DNA of 64,000 nt from Lachnoclostridium phytofermentans ISDg (GCF_000018685.1 NC_010001.1:2806001-2870000); one strand, 5' to 3'. Counted from the stretch's first letter, positions 54,512 through 63,331 are shown. The notes: generated by a model not told the origin, from the sequence alone. Numbers and translations: made by a program.

Positions 54512-56570
54512 CTTTTTTGGCATTAGTTTAAAAGAAAAGTTAAAAAACAAACGATTTTGGACCATTCTAATTATTACTAACCTCCTATCTGGACCATTGT
54601 TTGTTTTAAATTCTTATTATATTGAATCCCGTAGTTCCTTATGGATTAGCATCTTAGCATCAATAGTCGTAGGTGCCTTAGCTTTCGTAATACCTCTTAA
54701 TTTTTTTGATTATCTCTATCAAAAGACAAAAATTGATGATGTTTTAAAATTACCACTTACCAGAAGAGAATTATTCTTTAGTGATTACCTAAGCGGCCTA
54801 ATCCTATATTTCATACCTATGCTTGGACAGTTTATAATTAGTGTGATATTACTTCTTTTGCGTACAACAAAATTTGTAAATCACTTTATGAGACATAGCG
54901 TTACAATAGATGGCATCCATAGTGTGTTGCGTTTAGTCTTCTTTACTTACCTGTTTATTATTATAGGACTAATATTCCTATATACTCTAACTGTGCTTGT
55001 ATTAAGTTGTGTTGGGAATACTTTCGAAGCTATAACCGCTAGTTTATATGTAAATCTATTAATACCTGGGGTTATCTATTCTGTAGGTTATCTCTTATTG
55101 AATCATTCGTTTGGAATTAGTTTCCATACCATATTCGAAAAGTTGATTAATTTTACAAGTCCAGGAGGTTTACTCATATATCTAGCTAATCACCAAAATA
55201 GCTCACTTTATAGTGCAACTGGATTATGGACACTATTCCTAACATTTTTGATGTCTCTAGGTATACTTTGGTTATCCTATCGTAACTTTATACGAAGAAA
55301 AGCTGAAAGCGTAGGCACTGGATTTGTTAACCGTATCTTCTATTACTTCATTATGACATCACTAACATTTTTATTAGCCGCATTCTTCTATCATCTGAAT
55401 ATTAACTTTATAACAAGCCTTTCCTTATTGGCATTTATTTTCTTAACGTTTGAAGTAATCACCAATCGAGGATTCCAGAAATTCTATCGTTCCATCGTTA
55501 GATTTACAATAATTTCTGCAATAGCTGGCTGTAGTATTTTAGTTATTAATAAAACGGAAGTATTCGGTATTGTTTTTCGAACTACTGACATCGCAAATAT
55601 GAAATCTATTACGATACGATATCATGGGGTTCTCGATACTTATACTAATGATTATTCTGTTACGCTGAAAGATCCGGAGAATATTAAAACAGTACTTGCA
55701 TTTCATCAAAGAGTATTAGACGATTATAAAGAAAGCAAAAAAACGAAGGTAGATACAAATATGCTCATGGTCCCGGTTCCAACAACTCTAGAAAGTAAAA
55801 ATTCAGAACTCCCAACCACTGAAACCACAGAGGCGCTACCGAATGAGTATTACAATATTTATCTTCCAACCTATAATATCGAAATAACTTTTCATGTTAA
55901 AAACGGTTTTGATTACACAAGAACTTATGATGTAAATTTTAATCAGAAGATGTTCCTGGCGTCTATCGATTTAAGTGATGAATATATCGACCAATTAATA
56001 GAACAACAATATTCTTATAAAAATACAGTAACCATTACGGATGTATTTGATTTCACCATTAGACACTACCCTATGAGAGAAGAAAAAATTAAGGAATTAT
56101 ATCAATGTCTTGCAAAAGATATGAAGAATTTAACTTTAGAGGATTATTTAACTCCATCCATACCTACCAGATTTAAAATTGGTGAGATTCCTGTTCTTGA
56201 AAGTTACACAGAAACACTAGCTTTCTTCGCTAATAATTATGTGAATATGAATACTTTCAATTCAGAAACCATTTACAATCGTATCTTGATAGAAAGTAGC
56301 TTTGGAATCATCGCACCTATCAAAACGGCCAATAATAATCAATTATATTCTTACGGATATCCTTCTTATTTCTATTCGGAATCACCAAGATATGCTAATT
56401 CAGAGCAAATTGAACGATTTAAAGAGGATATCATTAACTTACTAGAACATGCACAATATCAATATATCACAACTACACCATGTTATCGTATAATCATTGG
56501 AAAATGGACATATGTGATTCCACCAGAATACTCTGATAAAGTGGCAGAATTATATAATAAATTGTGGTAG
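54486..56570 (+). CDS. ABC-2 type permease with large extracytoplasmic C-terminal domain
   Basis: 694 residues from ATG 54486 (GGAGG upstream), overlapping the ATPase gene by 26 bases. Six membrane segments between about 20 and 320, a seventh at about 345-363, then about 330 soluble residues predicted outside, rich in Tyr/Asn/Thr and without cysteines. YtrC/YtrD-type permeases are shorter and have no such domain. Its function is unknown; antimicrobial-peptide sensing or export is inferred from the GntR-ABC setting. Terminator follows at 56677-56722. Confidence 0.85.
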   Translation: MTQTASITSFFGISLKEKLKNKRFWTILIITNLLSGPLFVLNSYYIESRSSLWISILASIVVGALAFVIPLNFFDYLYQKTKIDDVLKLPLTRRELFFSDYLSGLILYFIPMLGQFIISVILLLLRTTKFVNHFMRHSVTIDGIHSVLRLVFFTYLFIIIGLIFLYTLTVLVLSCVGNTFEAITASLYVNLLIPGVIYSVGYLLLNHSFGISFHTIFEKLINFTSPGGLLIYLANHQNSSLYSATGLWTLFLTFLMSLGILWLSYRNFIRRKAESVGTGFVNRIFYYFIMTSLTFLLAAFFYHLNINFITSLSLLAFIFLTFEVITNRGFQKFYRSIVRFTIISAIAGCSILVINKTEVFGIVFRTTDIANMKSITIRYHGVLDTYTNDYSVTLKDPENIKTVLAFHQRVLDDYKESKKTKVDTNMLMVPVPTTLESKNSELPTTETTEALPNEYYNIYLPTYNIEITFHVKNGFDYTRTYDVNFNQKMFLASIDLSDEYIDQLIEQQYSYKNTVTITDVFDFTIRHYPMREEKIKELYQCLAKDMKNLTLEDYLTPSIPTRFKIGEIPVLESYTETLAFFANNYVNMNTFNSETIYNRILIESSFGIIAPIKTANNNQLYSYGYPSYFYSESPRYANSEQIERFKEDIINLLEHAQYQYITTTPCYRIIIGKWTYVIPPEYSDKVAELYNKLW

Positions 56571-56676
56571 ATAAATATGATAATTAGTATTTTTGCAACA
56601 TTTAATTAATACTAATATCACAAAAAAGATGTTATTATTATTCTTTTGAACCATCTGAAATTTTATTGTTATAAAT

Positions 56677-56722
56677 AGAGCATTGTTACTACTATTCATT
56701 TCTGAGTAGTAAACAATGCTCT
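56677..56722. terminator. Bidirectional terminator between the ABC permease and oxidoreductase genes
   Basis: Arms AGAGCATTGTT-ACTACT (56677-56693) and their complement (56705-56722), one unpaired A, 11-base loop, T-rich flanks on both strands. Confidence 0.85.
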
Positions 56723-56786
56723 TATTTCTAGCTTGATTTAGTTGTCTTTTCTTTAGCTTTCCATTAGATTAAAAACTGCTACCAAT

Positions 56787-57749
56787 CTACCTAGTTTCAC
56801 TATGATAAATAATATCCGTAATTTTTAAGGTTCTTAACGCGTTATCTATATTTCCATGAAACTCACCAATTCCGTTTAATTCATTGACAATCGCCTGCTC
56901 CATTGCTAACCCAACATGAATTGAGTCATCCAAAAGTATTTCTTCCCTACCCTCTTTTGTTTCAAGAAGAATTGGAGTGTCATTATGAAAGAAGTCAAAA
57001 GAAACAATTCCCTTCTCACCAATAATTTCAACAACATCACGGGTAACCTCAGCATTATAAAGCCAATTACCAGTACCTCTTATGTTGTTTTCATATTGAA
57101 AATTAACAACTAAACTATCGAAATCATTGCCATTTAAACTATTTTTCATGAATTGGAAATATTTAACCTCACCAAATAATTCATCCATATAATCAAGAAT
57201 ATGGATGTCGGTTTCTGTAAAAACATTTCCCCCAGAAATCTCAGGCTTTGCTCTCCATGCACCAAAGTCTGTAAGTGGGTTCACATAACGGTGTATGTGA
57301 AATTGTGACACCTTCCCAATTTTCCCGCTTTTCACTATTTCATTTATCTTAATAAAACGATTTAAATTTCTACGATAAAATGCTACATAAGCCTTTTTAC
57401 CAGCTTCTCTAAATGCTTCTCTAATTGCTACTCCTTCATCATATGCCAGAGCTAATGGCTTTTCAATCAAACAATGCTTTCCAGCTTTCGCACACTGAAT
57501 CGCATATTCCAAATGCTTATCTGGAGTAACAGCAATATATACAATATCGATTTCCTCATCTTTTAGCATTTCTTCAACGGACTCATAAACGATACCTTGT
57601 TGATGCCTATTAACCCAATCTACGGCCTTTGATTTTGTTCGATTCGTTATCCCTTTTAGTTTTGAATTTTCTGCTAAATAAAGGCCAGGTCCATTCTTTA
57701 CCTCCGTAACGTCCCCGCAGCCTATCATTCCCCAGGTTATTGTTTTCAT
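56787..57749 (-). CDS. Gfo/Idh/MocA family oxidoreductase
   Basis: 320 residues. NAD(P)-binding Rossmann start TWGMIGCGDVTEVKNGPGLY, the family EKP motif HCLIEKPLALAYDEG, and the second domain with EVKYFQFMKNSLNGNDFD and TETDIHILDYMDELFG. Members oxidise or reduce sugars, inositols or amino-sugar derivatives; the substrate cannot be read from sequence. GGAAAG precedes the ATG at ten bases. No sugar genes adjoin, so context gives no help. Confidence 0.92.
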   Translation of the reverse strand: MKTITWGMIGCGDVTEVKNGPGLYLAENSKLKGITNRTKSKAVDWVNRHQQGIVYESVEEMLKDEEIDIVYIAVTPDKHLEYAIQCAKAGKHCLIEKPLALAYDEGVAIREAFREAGKKAYVAFYRRNLNRFIKINEIVKSGKIGKVSQFHIHRYVNPLTDFGAWRAKPEISGGNVFTETDIHILDYMDELFGEVKYFQFMKNSLNGNDFDSLVVNFQYENNIRGTGNWLYNAEVTRDVVEIIGEKGIVSFDFFHNDTPILLETKEGREEILLDDSIHVGLAMEQAIVNELNGIGEFHGNIDNALRTLKITDIIYHSETR

Positions 57750-57902
57750 ATCAGTACTTTCCTTCCTCTATAGTTATTGATTCTAATTTACCATATTTTT
57801 TTACATTTTCCTATCCCTTTTATGCTTTATGAAGTTCTTCGAGCTATCAGTGTTTATAGAATACCGTAGGAAATGCAAATGGCTGGTATGTTTATGACTA
57901 GC

Positions 57903-58483
57903 TTATGACACTTCTTTAAATGAGACACAAAATACATATACACCATCCCTATACCCAACAAAATAAATAACCTTATCCTTAAGTGAATGCCCCTTTGGTA
58001 ATGGCAAGATAAAATAGTTGTCAGAATTTCTTTTTATGCTATACCACTCTTTCTCAATAATACTATGTTTGTAATAATAGTGGCGATACCCGCAAGCCAG
58101 ATAAACGTACCATTCGCAAATGGTGTTTCTAAAAAATCGGCGACTAATTGCTCCTTATCCTGCGACGGATTGTTATTCATGTTATCGCTAACATTTGGTA
58201 CGGACAAGTCTACCGCAGGTACTTCCGCGTGATCCACGTCTGACGGGATATATTTAATGCTTCCTTATGTTGTGGCAGGCGCATGGATTACATTAAACAA
58301 AGAAAAGGACGTGGAAATTGAGACCGGACAGATAAGCCGAAACAAAACCACTATCCATAAGAAATATGAAAACTTCTTTGGAGCTTTTTTCAACAACAGC
58401 CTAGCTAGTAAAACAAAAACTATTACTACACTGGCTGTAAGGCTCATGTCTACTATTTTAGGAAATAATGTATAACCCCACAT
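57903..58483 (-). pseudogene. Decayed BlaR1/MecR1-type (M56) sensor gene
   Basis: ATG 58483 with GGAGG inside the end of the blaI-type gene. The first 72 codons (MWGYTLFPKIVDMSLTASVV, LLLKKAPKKFSYFLWIVVLF, RLICPVSISTSFSLFN) are the M56 N-terminus with two membrane helices. An in-frame TAA at 58265-58267 interrupts a typical APATT-GSIKYIPSD stretch that continues to 58034 with the third helix, then ends. A different frame carries a short unrelated-looking tail to 57903. The zinc-peptidase HExxH and penicillin-sensor domain are absent. Non-functional as a sensor. Confidence 0.8.
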
Positions 58484-58489
58484 ACAGCA

Positions 58490-58849
58490 CTACCTCCTGT
58501 TCTCATCGATAAGTTTTTGCAGTTCGTTTATTTCCTTATCTGATAACTTTTTTCGCATAGTAAATGCGGTCAAAAACTTAGGTAGTGACCCATCAAAAGT
58601 TTCTTCTACAAATTTCTCACTTTGAAGGGCAGTAAATTCCTGTTTTGATATAATAGAAGTAACAATACCGTCCCTGTTTTGAAAAAAACCTCGATCACAA
58701 AGCCTTCGCAGGATTGTATAAGTCGTTGATTTCTTCCAATTTAGCTCTATTTCACTAAGCTTCACCAAGTCACCGGAAGTTAATGGCTCGTTGCTCCAAA
58801 TCAGATCTGCAAATCTAGTCTCCATTACTCCTAACTTGCAATCATCCAT
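58490..58849 (-). CDS. BlaI/MecI family transcriptional repressor
   Basis: 119 residues with GGAGGATAC before the ATG. Winged helix LGVMETRFADLIWSNEPLTS, then NWKKSTTYTILRRLCDRGFF (the family recognition helix), and a C-terminal helical dimerisation region. BlaI repressors are cleaved after beta-lactam sensing by BlaR1. Here the sensor gene that follows is broken, so this repressor may now be constitutive or respond to another protease. Two matched operators lie in front of it. Confidence 0.9.
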   Translation of the reverse strand: MDDCKLGVMETRFADLIWSNEPLTSGDLVKLSEIELNWKKSTTYTILRRLCDRGFFQNRDGIVTSIISKQEFTALQSEKFVEETFDGSLPKFLTAFTMRKKLSDKEINELQKLIDENRR

Positions 58850-58871
58850 TAGTATCCTCCTCCCTTAAATG

Positions 58872-58926
58872 GTCTACATTTAGTAAACTTTACAATTAGT
58901 CTACCACGAGTAAACCATCATGTCAA
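58872..58926 (-). promoter_or_regulatory. BlaI-type promoter with twin operators
   Basis: Two 17-base dyads GTCTAC-N5-GTAAAC at 58872-58888 and 58899-58915 (27 bases centre to centre). On the minus strand TTGACA (58921-58926), 17-base spacer, TAGACT (58898-58903): the second dyad lies over the spacer and -10, the first just downstream of the start. A strong case for autorepression by the BlaI-type protein. Confidence 0.75.
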
Positions 58927-58945
58927 TAATGTTCAGACACGAAAA

Positions 58946-58979
58946 AAGACGGAAGAGCCCATATGAGCTTTGCCGCCTT
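58946..58979 (-). terminator. Terminator of the double-HD gene
   Basis: Imperfect 15-base arms (58946-58960, 58965-58979), GC-rich, four-base loop, TTTTTTCG on the minus strand, just after the stop at 58987. Confidence 0.7.
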
Positions 58980-58986
58980 TCATAAA

Positions 58987-60246
58987 TTATTCTAAATACG
59001 TAGTAAACCTTTGAGCAATAACTTCATACTGCTCCTTAATGTCTAGATACACTCCAATCGTTTGCTGCTTTTCTGTTTCAAACTTAAATATAATGCTATC
59101 ATAATTTCTTAAGAGACATTCTACTACTGGTTTACTTATCTTATTATTTTCAGCATCTTGCCAAAGAATTTCTTTTATCTTATTACTCTCAAAAGCATCC
59201 TTGTAACTACGCTTGCCATATAGAGCGCTTAATATATCCGCTACTGCTACGATTTGCTGCGGTAATGTCAAGTCCTTCTGTGTAAGCCCCTTATGATAGC
59301 CCGAGCCATCTAATTTTTCATGATGCCGTACTGCTATCTCTAAAACATCTTGGTCAACCACACCTTCTAGTATCATCTCCGTTATACGGACATGAGCCTT
59401 CATGATTTTCATCTCTTCTTTGGATAAACGTCCTGGTGATTCTAAAATTTCTAACGGTATCGCTAATTTCCCTAAATCGTGAAGCAGTGATCCGTAGTAT
59501 AAGTCATGAAGCTCTACACCACTTAACCGCATAAGTCTTCCAAGTTGCTTTGCAAAATTAACAGTCGCCATGGTATGAATTACGGTATGCTCGCTTCGGA
59601 AATCAATGGTATAAACAAGCATTTCTAAAAAGCCTTTTTTATATTTTTCAGAGAAAACTTTTTTAGATAGAAACTCAGATAATTCTTTCTTATAGGTACC
59701 CTTTACAAGCTTATCAGTTATTTTAAATTTTGCCTCTGCTCGGAAAAATAAATCAAGTGCTTTTCCAGAGAATTTTATGTCTCTGTACTTTACAAAGTAG
59801 TCCTTCTCCATATTATCCTGACCTAGATGCATAAAGGTATCCATATGATCCGCTAGATTTAAACACTCAATAATATGTAAGTATTTACTTGAAATCAAAT
59901 GATATCGATTATAGTCAATATGATGGTATAAAACTATTTCTGCTTTATCTTTCATCGGTGTAAAGAATTTTAAAAATAAAAAACCATAGATAGAATGTGA
60001 CCATACATCTTTTGTATCCAAATCCACTAAATTCTGAACATTTGGCTCCTTATATAAACCAATGTCATGTAGGATACTTAACATGGTATAGTCAACTAAA
60101 TCATGATCTGAATATAAGTGTTCACATTCCAACATTTTATATAAGATATACCCCGTAATCTCACCATGTTTAATAATTTTAGGATTGATTATACTTAATG
60201 TTCTGCTAATAATTTCATTTACATTTTCACTACTTATTGCTTTCAT
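58987..60246 (-). CDS. Tandem HD-domain (HD-GYP-like) protein
   Basis: 419 residues from ATG 60246 (GGAG six bases upstream; TTG at 60285 is an alternative). The C-terminal half is HD-GYP-like: HDLGKLAIPLEILESPGRLS, MKAHVRITEMIL, AVRHHEKLDGSGYHKGLTQK and VAVADILSALYGKRSY, with the metal ligands H, HD, HH and D intact but GYP changed to GYH. The N-terminal half holds a degenerate HD domain (LSILHDIGLYKEPN, LYHHIDYNRYHL, NLADHMD). HD-GYP proteins hydrolyse cyclic di-GMP; that activity here is likely but unproven. No response-regulator receiver domain. Confidence 0.88.
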   Translation of the reverse strand: MKAISSENVNEIISRTLSIINPKIIKHGEITGYILYKMLECEHLYSDHDLVDYTMLSILHDIGLYKEPNVQNLVDLDTKDVWSHSIYGFLFLKFFTPMKDKAEIVLYHHIDYNRYHLISSKYLHIIECLNLADHMDTFMHLGQDNMEKDYFVKYRDIKFSGKALDLFFRAEAKFKITDKLVKGTYKKELSEFLSKKVFSEKYKKGFLEMLVYTIDFRSEHTVIHTMATVNFAKQLGRLMRLSGVELHDLYYGSLLHDLGKLAIPLEILESPGRLSKEEMKIMKAHVRITEMILEGVVDQDVLEIAVRHHEKLDGSGYHKGLTQKDLTLPQQIVAVADILSALYGKRSYKDAFESNKIKEILWQDAENNKISKPVVECLLRNYDSIIFKFETEKQQTIGVYLDIKEQYEVIAQRFTTYLE

Positions 60247-60631
60247 CATACTCTCCAGAAAAATAATCTGTGATTCTTTTTTCAAATCCTAGTAATTGAA
60301 AACACACAATCTGTCAACAAGAACAAGCACACTTCGGGAATTTTTCCTTGTCATGAATACACACTGCAAGAAACTCTATTAGAACAAAGGATTCACCACT
60401 CTAAAAAATACAATTACGTTATTAGAAAAATATCACTTAATGACTTATTATAACACATTTTGTAAATAATGAAAGTAGAGAAAATTACATTCATCTTTTT
60501 TTATCAATTTTTATATATTATATACCTCTCATTGTTCACAATTTTTTAAGTACTACCCTTGTAAATACTCATCCTCTCCTTTTTAACAATAACCTACTGC
60601 AATGGCGTAGTAGATAATACTTCATGAAATC
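60247..60631. other. Spacer upstream of the double-HD gene
   Basis: 385 bases, AT-rich from 60400 on. It holds dispersed repeat copy D (60318-60358); otherwise no gene or terminator is evident. Confidence 0.5.
60318..60358 (-). repeat. Dispersed palindromic repeat, copy D
   Basis: On the minus strand begins ATTCATGACAAGGAAAAATT, then CCCGAAGTG, ending GTTCTTG. It lies about 70 bases upstream of the double-HD gene start, in its leader. Confidence 0.7.
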
Positions 60632-60982
60632 TCAAATGCAAAGCCTACACATTTTATTAACAAGGTACTCTATCATATTGTAAATCACATAAGACTCAGA
60701 CTTGTCATTGTATTTTATCTTAGCAGAACGCTTTCCAAAGGATGCGTTATGAAGAGATTTTTTTAATATTTCCATACATTCTTCGTCATTTGTATGAAAA
60801 GTAAAATGATTTTTGGTCACCGAAAAGGCGAAAAACAACGTACCGACACGATACGTAGGCATCCGAAACCATAGAACCGGCTTAATATCTGGATGGTTCG
60901 TCTTCATGTATTCTGTAAATTCGTAAATCCATTCTCTCTTTATTCCTTCAAATTGATTTACATAGATAAGGATTAAATCCAA
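60632..60982 (-). CDS. DUF1801 (YdhG-like) family protein
   Basis: 116 residues from TTG 60982, chosen because GGGAGG lies eight bases upstream; a TTG at 61006 is the alternative. The family core is VLWFRMPTYRVGTLFFAFSV and TKNHFTFHTNDEECMEILKK. Members are small cytosolic proteins, some suggested to bind or deliver iron (Fra/YdhG), with no proven activity. It is divergent from the thioesterase gene, sharing a 115-base promoter region. Confidence 0.8.
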   Translation of the reverse strand: MDLILIYVNQFEGIKREWIYEFTEYMKTNHPDIKPVLWFRMPTYRVGTLFFAFSVTKNHFTFHTNDEECMEILKKSLHNASFGKRSAKIKYNDKSESYVIYNMIEYLVNKMCRLCI

Positions 60983-61097
60983 AATATGTTCCTCCCCACT
61001 AGACAAAAAAATATGGTTCGTGATAAGATTACAATACTATTATACCCAAACCTTAGTTGAGTATTTGTTCGGTTTTGGGTCAAGAATGGAGAAATTT

Positions 61098-61580
61098 ATG
61101 AATCAAGAAGAGATACAAAAAAGAGTTTCTGAATCTTTAACAGAAAAAACATATATTGTTATGCAGGCTCACATAAATGGTTCTGGGCGTTTGTTTGGTG
61201 GTCAACTTCTCGCTTGGATAGATGAATTAGCAGGTATTGTTGGAATGCGTCATTCCGGTGGAAATGTGATTACTGCTTCCATAGACAATCTACAATTTAA
61301 ACATGGAGCACATTTAAATGATATCGTTGTATTGGTTGGTCGTGTAACTTATGTTGGTAATTCCTCTATGGAAGTACGTATTGATACTTATGTAGAGAAC
61401 AAAAAAGGTACTCGTCATCCAATAAACCGAGCCTATTTCGTTATGGTCGCTCTAGATGAAAATGAACAGCCAAAAAAGGTTCCTCGTTTAAAAATAGAGA
61501 CTGTGGAACAACAAGCAGAATGGGATGCTGCAATCAAGCGCCATACTCTTAGAAAGCAAAGAAAAGCAGAAGGTTACTAA
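61098..61580 (+). CDS. Acyl-CoA thioesterase (hotdog fold)
   Basis: 160 residues from ATG 61098 with GGAG six bases upstream; 26 further upstream codons have no ribosome site. Hotdog-fold core IVMQAHINGSGRLFGGQLLA (with the catalytic Asp nearby in WIDELAGIVG), then ASIDNLQFKHGAHLNDIVVL and SMEVRIDTYVENKKG. Related to YkhA/YciA acyl-CoA hydrolases; the likely substrates are medium or short-chain acyl-CoAs. Followed immediately by the insertion sequence. Confidence 0.9.
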   Translation: MNQEEIQKRVSESLTEKTYIVMQAHINGSGRLFGGQLLAWIDELAGIVGMRHSGGNVITASIDNLQFKHGAHLNDIVVLVGRVTYVGNSSMEVRIDTYVENKKGTRHPINRAYFVMVALDENEQPKKVPRLKIETVEQQAEWDAAIKRHTLRKQRKAEGY

Positions 61581-61824
61581 GAATTAAATATACACATGTC
61601 TTGTCTAACTGCATAAGCTGGCTATAACAATAGTTACAAAACATTTTTGTTTACTGACTTAGAAAGAAGCAGAAACCCAAGTTTTTAAGGCTCTATGTCA
61701 AGTCTTGGGGTATAATTGTTATCAATCATGCTCCATTACTGGATGTAGAGCTATTTTTATATTTGGGGCCTATAACATATATTTTTGGGCATACGAAATA
61801 AACCTCGTGCCAGTCTATTGTTAT

Positions 61825-63000
61825 TTAGTTACAAGAGTGTAAAATACGAGTACGGAAACGTTCAAAGTTTCGAATACCATAGGAAATACGTTTAAGAACT
61901 TTTATCTTATTATTAAAACCTTCTGTTGGTCCGTTTGTAATTCCATATTTAAAAGAATTTAATATTTCTTTTCCCCAGTGACGGTATGTGGCAGCACATT
62001 TTTCAAACTCTGCTATACCAGAACTTTCTGCATTGCGAATCCATTCGTAAAACTGTGTTCTCTGAAAGGAGAACTTAGTACTTTGACAAATATTATAAAA
62101 CCATTCTTTCAACATATGCGCTTTTCGTAAGTCATCATTGTAATAAAGCATCAAGTCACATGCTTTTTTGTATTCGTCTTCTAGTTTATGATAGCGTGTT
62201 AAAATCAGTTTATGGCTTCGTTTATAGTATTTTCTTAAAGAAGTAGGCATTGTTTTTTGAAGTCGCTTTCTTACATTTTCAATTGCCCAGGTGACTTGAC
62301 GAATAAAATGATATTTATCAATAATTACTTGTGCATTGGGGAAATAGCTATGGGCTAAATCCACATATGGCTGCCACATATCACACACAAAATATTTTAC
62401 ACGATATCGCTCGCTACGGTTTATATTCCGAAAATAGGCAGATAAGTGAGGTTGTGTGCGGTCAGGAAGGATATCCATAATGGAGCGCTGCTTTGGATTA
62501 ACGATGATACATTGATACTTTCCAGTCTCAGCATTGCCTTTATATTCATCAATGGATATCGCGTCTTTTAAAGAAGGGCAAGTATAATGGATTGTGTCTA
62601 GAATCCTTACAATAGTAGCGGATGAAACATTGGCTTTATTAGCAACAGATTTTAGTGAAGTAGTATCTCTTAATTCATTTACTATGTATTGAGTTAAGCG
62701 AGTAGATCTTTGCTGATAACGAGCAAGGAAAGAATACTTTTCACTAAATCTTTTTCCACAAGAACATCGATAACGTCGCTTTTTTAAAACTAGGTAACAA
62801 TGCTTTAGTTGAAAGGGCAAGTCCTTGATGGATTGCCAACGGTAATCATGAATTTGCTTGGTATGGCGACCACAGCAAGGACAAGTTTGTACGCTAGCCT
62901 TTGTTTCAATAAAGATTTTTACATAGGAATCCCCATGAATTATATTTTTTACTTTTACCTCTTTTAAATTTAGTAGTTTATTGATACAATAATTATGCAT
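61825..63000 (-). CDS. ISL3 family transposase
   Basis: 391 residues with AGGAGG before the ATG at 63000. N-terminal zinc-finger pair (VQTCPCCGRHTKQIHDYR and RYRCSCGKRF), helix-turn-helix (SLKSVANKANVSSATIVRIL), and a DDE core: AISIDEYKGN, VCDMWQPYVDLA...VIIDKYHFIRQV, and NGPTEGFNNKIKVLKRISYG. Intact throughout. The frame ends in ILHSCN, in line with the family length of about 390-440. Confidence 0.95.
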   Translation of the reverse strand: MHNYCINKLLNLKEVKVKNIIHGDSYVKIFIETKASVQTCPCCGRHTKQIHDYRWQSIKDLPFQLKHCYLVLKKRRYRCSCGKRFSEKYSFLARYQQRSTRLTQYIVNELRDTTSLKSVANKANVSSATIVRILDTIHYTCPSLKDAISIDEYKGNAETGKYQCIIVNPKQRSIMDILPDRTQPHLSAYFRNINRSERYRVKYFVCDMWQPYVDLAHSYFPNAQVIIDKYHFIRQVTWAIENVRKRLQKTMPTSLRKYYKRSHKLILTRYHKLEDEYKKACDLMLYYNDDLRKAHMLKEWFYNICQSTKFSFQRTQFYEWIRNAESSGIAEFEKCAATYRHWGKEILNSFKYGITNGPTEGFNNKIKVLKRISYGIRNFERFRTRILHSCN

Positions 63001-63006
63001 TTATGC

Positions 63007-63047
63007 AACCTCCTGGTGATTTGTTTCGAGACTGGCACTGGGAGGTT
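63007..63047 (-). promoter_or_regulatory. Hairpin masking the transposase ribosome binding site
   Basis: AACCTCCTGGTG (63007-63018) and CACTGGGAGGTT (63036-63047) pair with two mismatches. On the minus strand the 3' arm contains the AGGAGG site of the transposase, so transcripts beginning outside the element would hide it. On the plus strand the same stem precedes a T-run and acts as a terminator. Confidence 0.65.
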
Positions 63048-63150
63048 TTTTATTATTATAAAATAAAAAACGTTGGAGTAGCGAATTAATTTCACATACC
63101 CCAACATTTATTATAGAGCCTTTTTTAATAACTAGGGCTCTGCTTCTTTT

Positions 63151-63191
63151 ATTCATGACAAGAAAAAGTTAGCGAAGCATTTTTTTGCTTG
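63151..63191 (+). repeat. Dispersed palindromic repeat, copy B
   Basis: Begins ATTCATGACAAGAAAAAGTT, then AGCGAAGCA and TTTTTTTGCTTG; the first 28 bases differ from copy A at one position (AGCGAAGC against AGCGTAGC). Lies 22 bases beyond the IS target duplication. Confidence 0.75.
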
Positions 63192-63236
63192 TTAATCACT
63201 TTTCTTTTTTCTATGGTTCTTTTGCTAATGAAATTT

Positions 63237-63330
63237 CATTTAACAAAGAATCTTTTTCTAAGCTTTTCATTTATCTATGAATCTTTTTCTTATACTTTTC
63301 GTTTATCTATGAATCTTTTAATAATTCTTG
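63237..63330. repeat. Diverged 32-bp tandem repeat, three copies
   Basis: Copies start at 63237, 63268 and 63300, sharing TTTATCTATGAATCTTTT and CTTTTC. They lie just beyond the 3' end of the kinase gene. Confidence 0.6.
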
Positions 63331-63331
63331 T

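Larger units (their letters stand above)
61689..63120 (-). mobile_element. Complete ISL3-family insertion sequence, 1432 bp
   Basis: Bounded by imperfect terminal inverted repeats: left GGCTCTATGTCAAGTCTTGG, right (inward) GGCTCTATAATAAATGTTGG, with 20 of the first 25 bases matching. It is flanked by 8-base direct repeats gtttttaa (61681-61688) and ttttttaa (63121-63128), one mismatch, the expected ISL3 duplication size. Subterminal inverted segments containing GTGCCAGTCT lie at 61809-61818 and 63029-63038. One intact transposase gene. It probably can still move. Confidence 0.9.

Noticed and set aside
58257..58475. Rightward 72-codon frame opposite the M56 remnant
   Set aside because: Antisense to a recognisable BlaR1 N-terminus and without a ribosome site.
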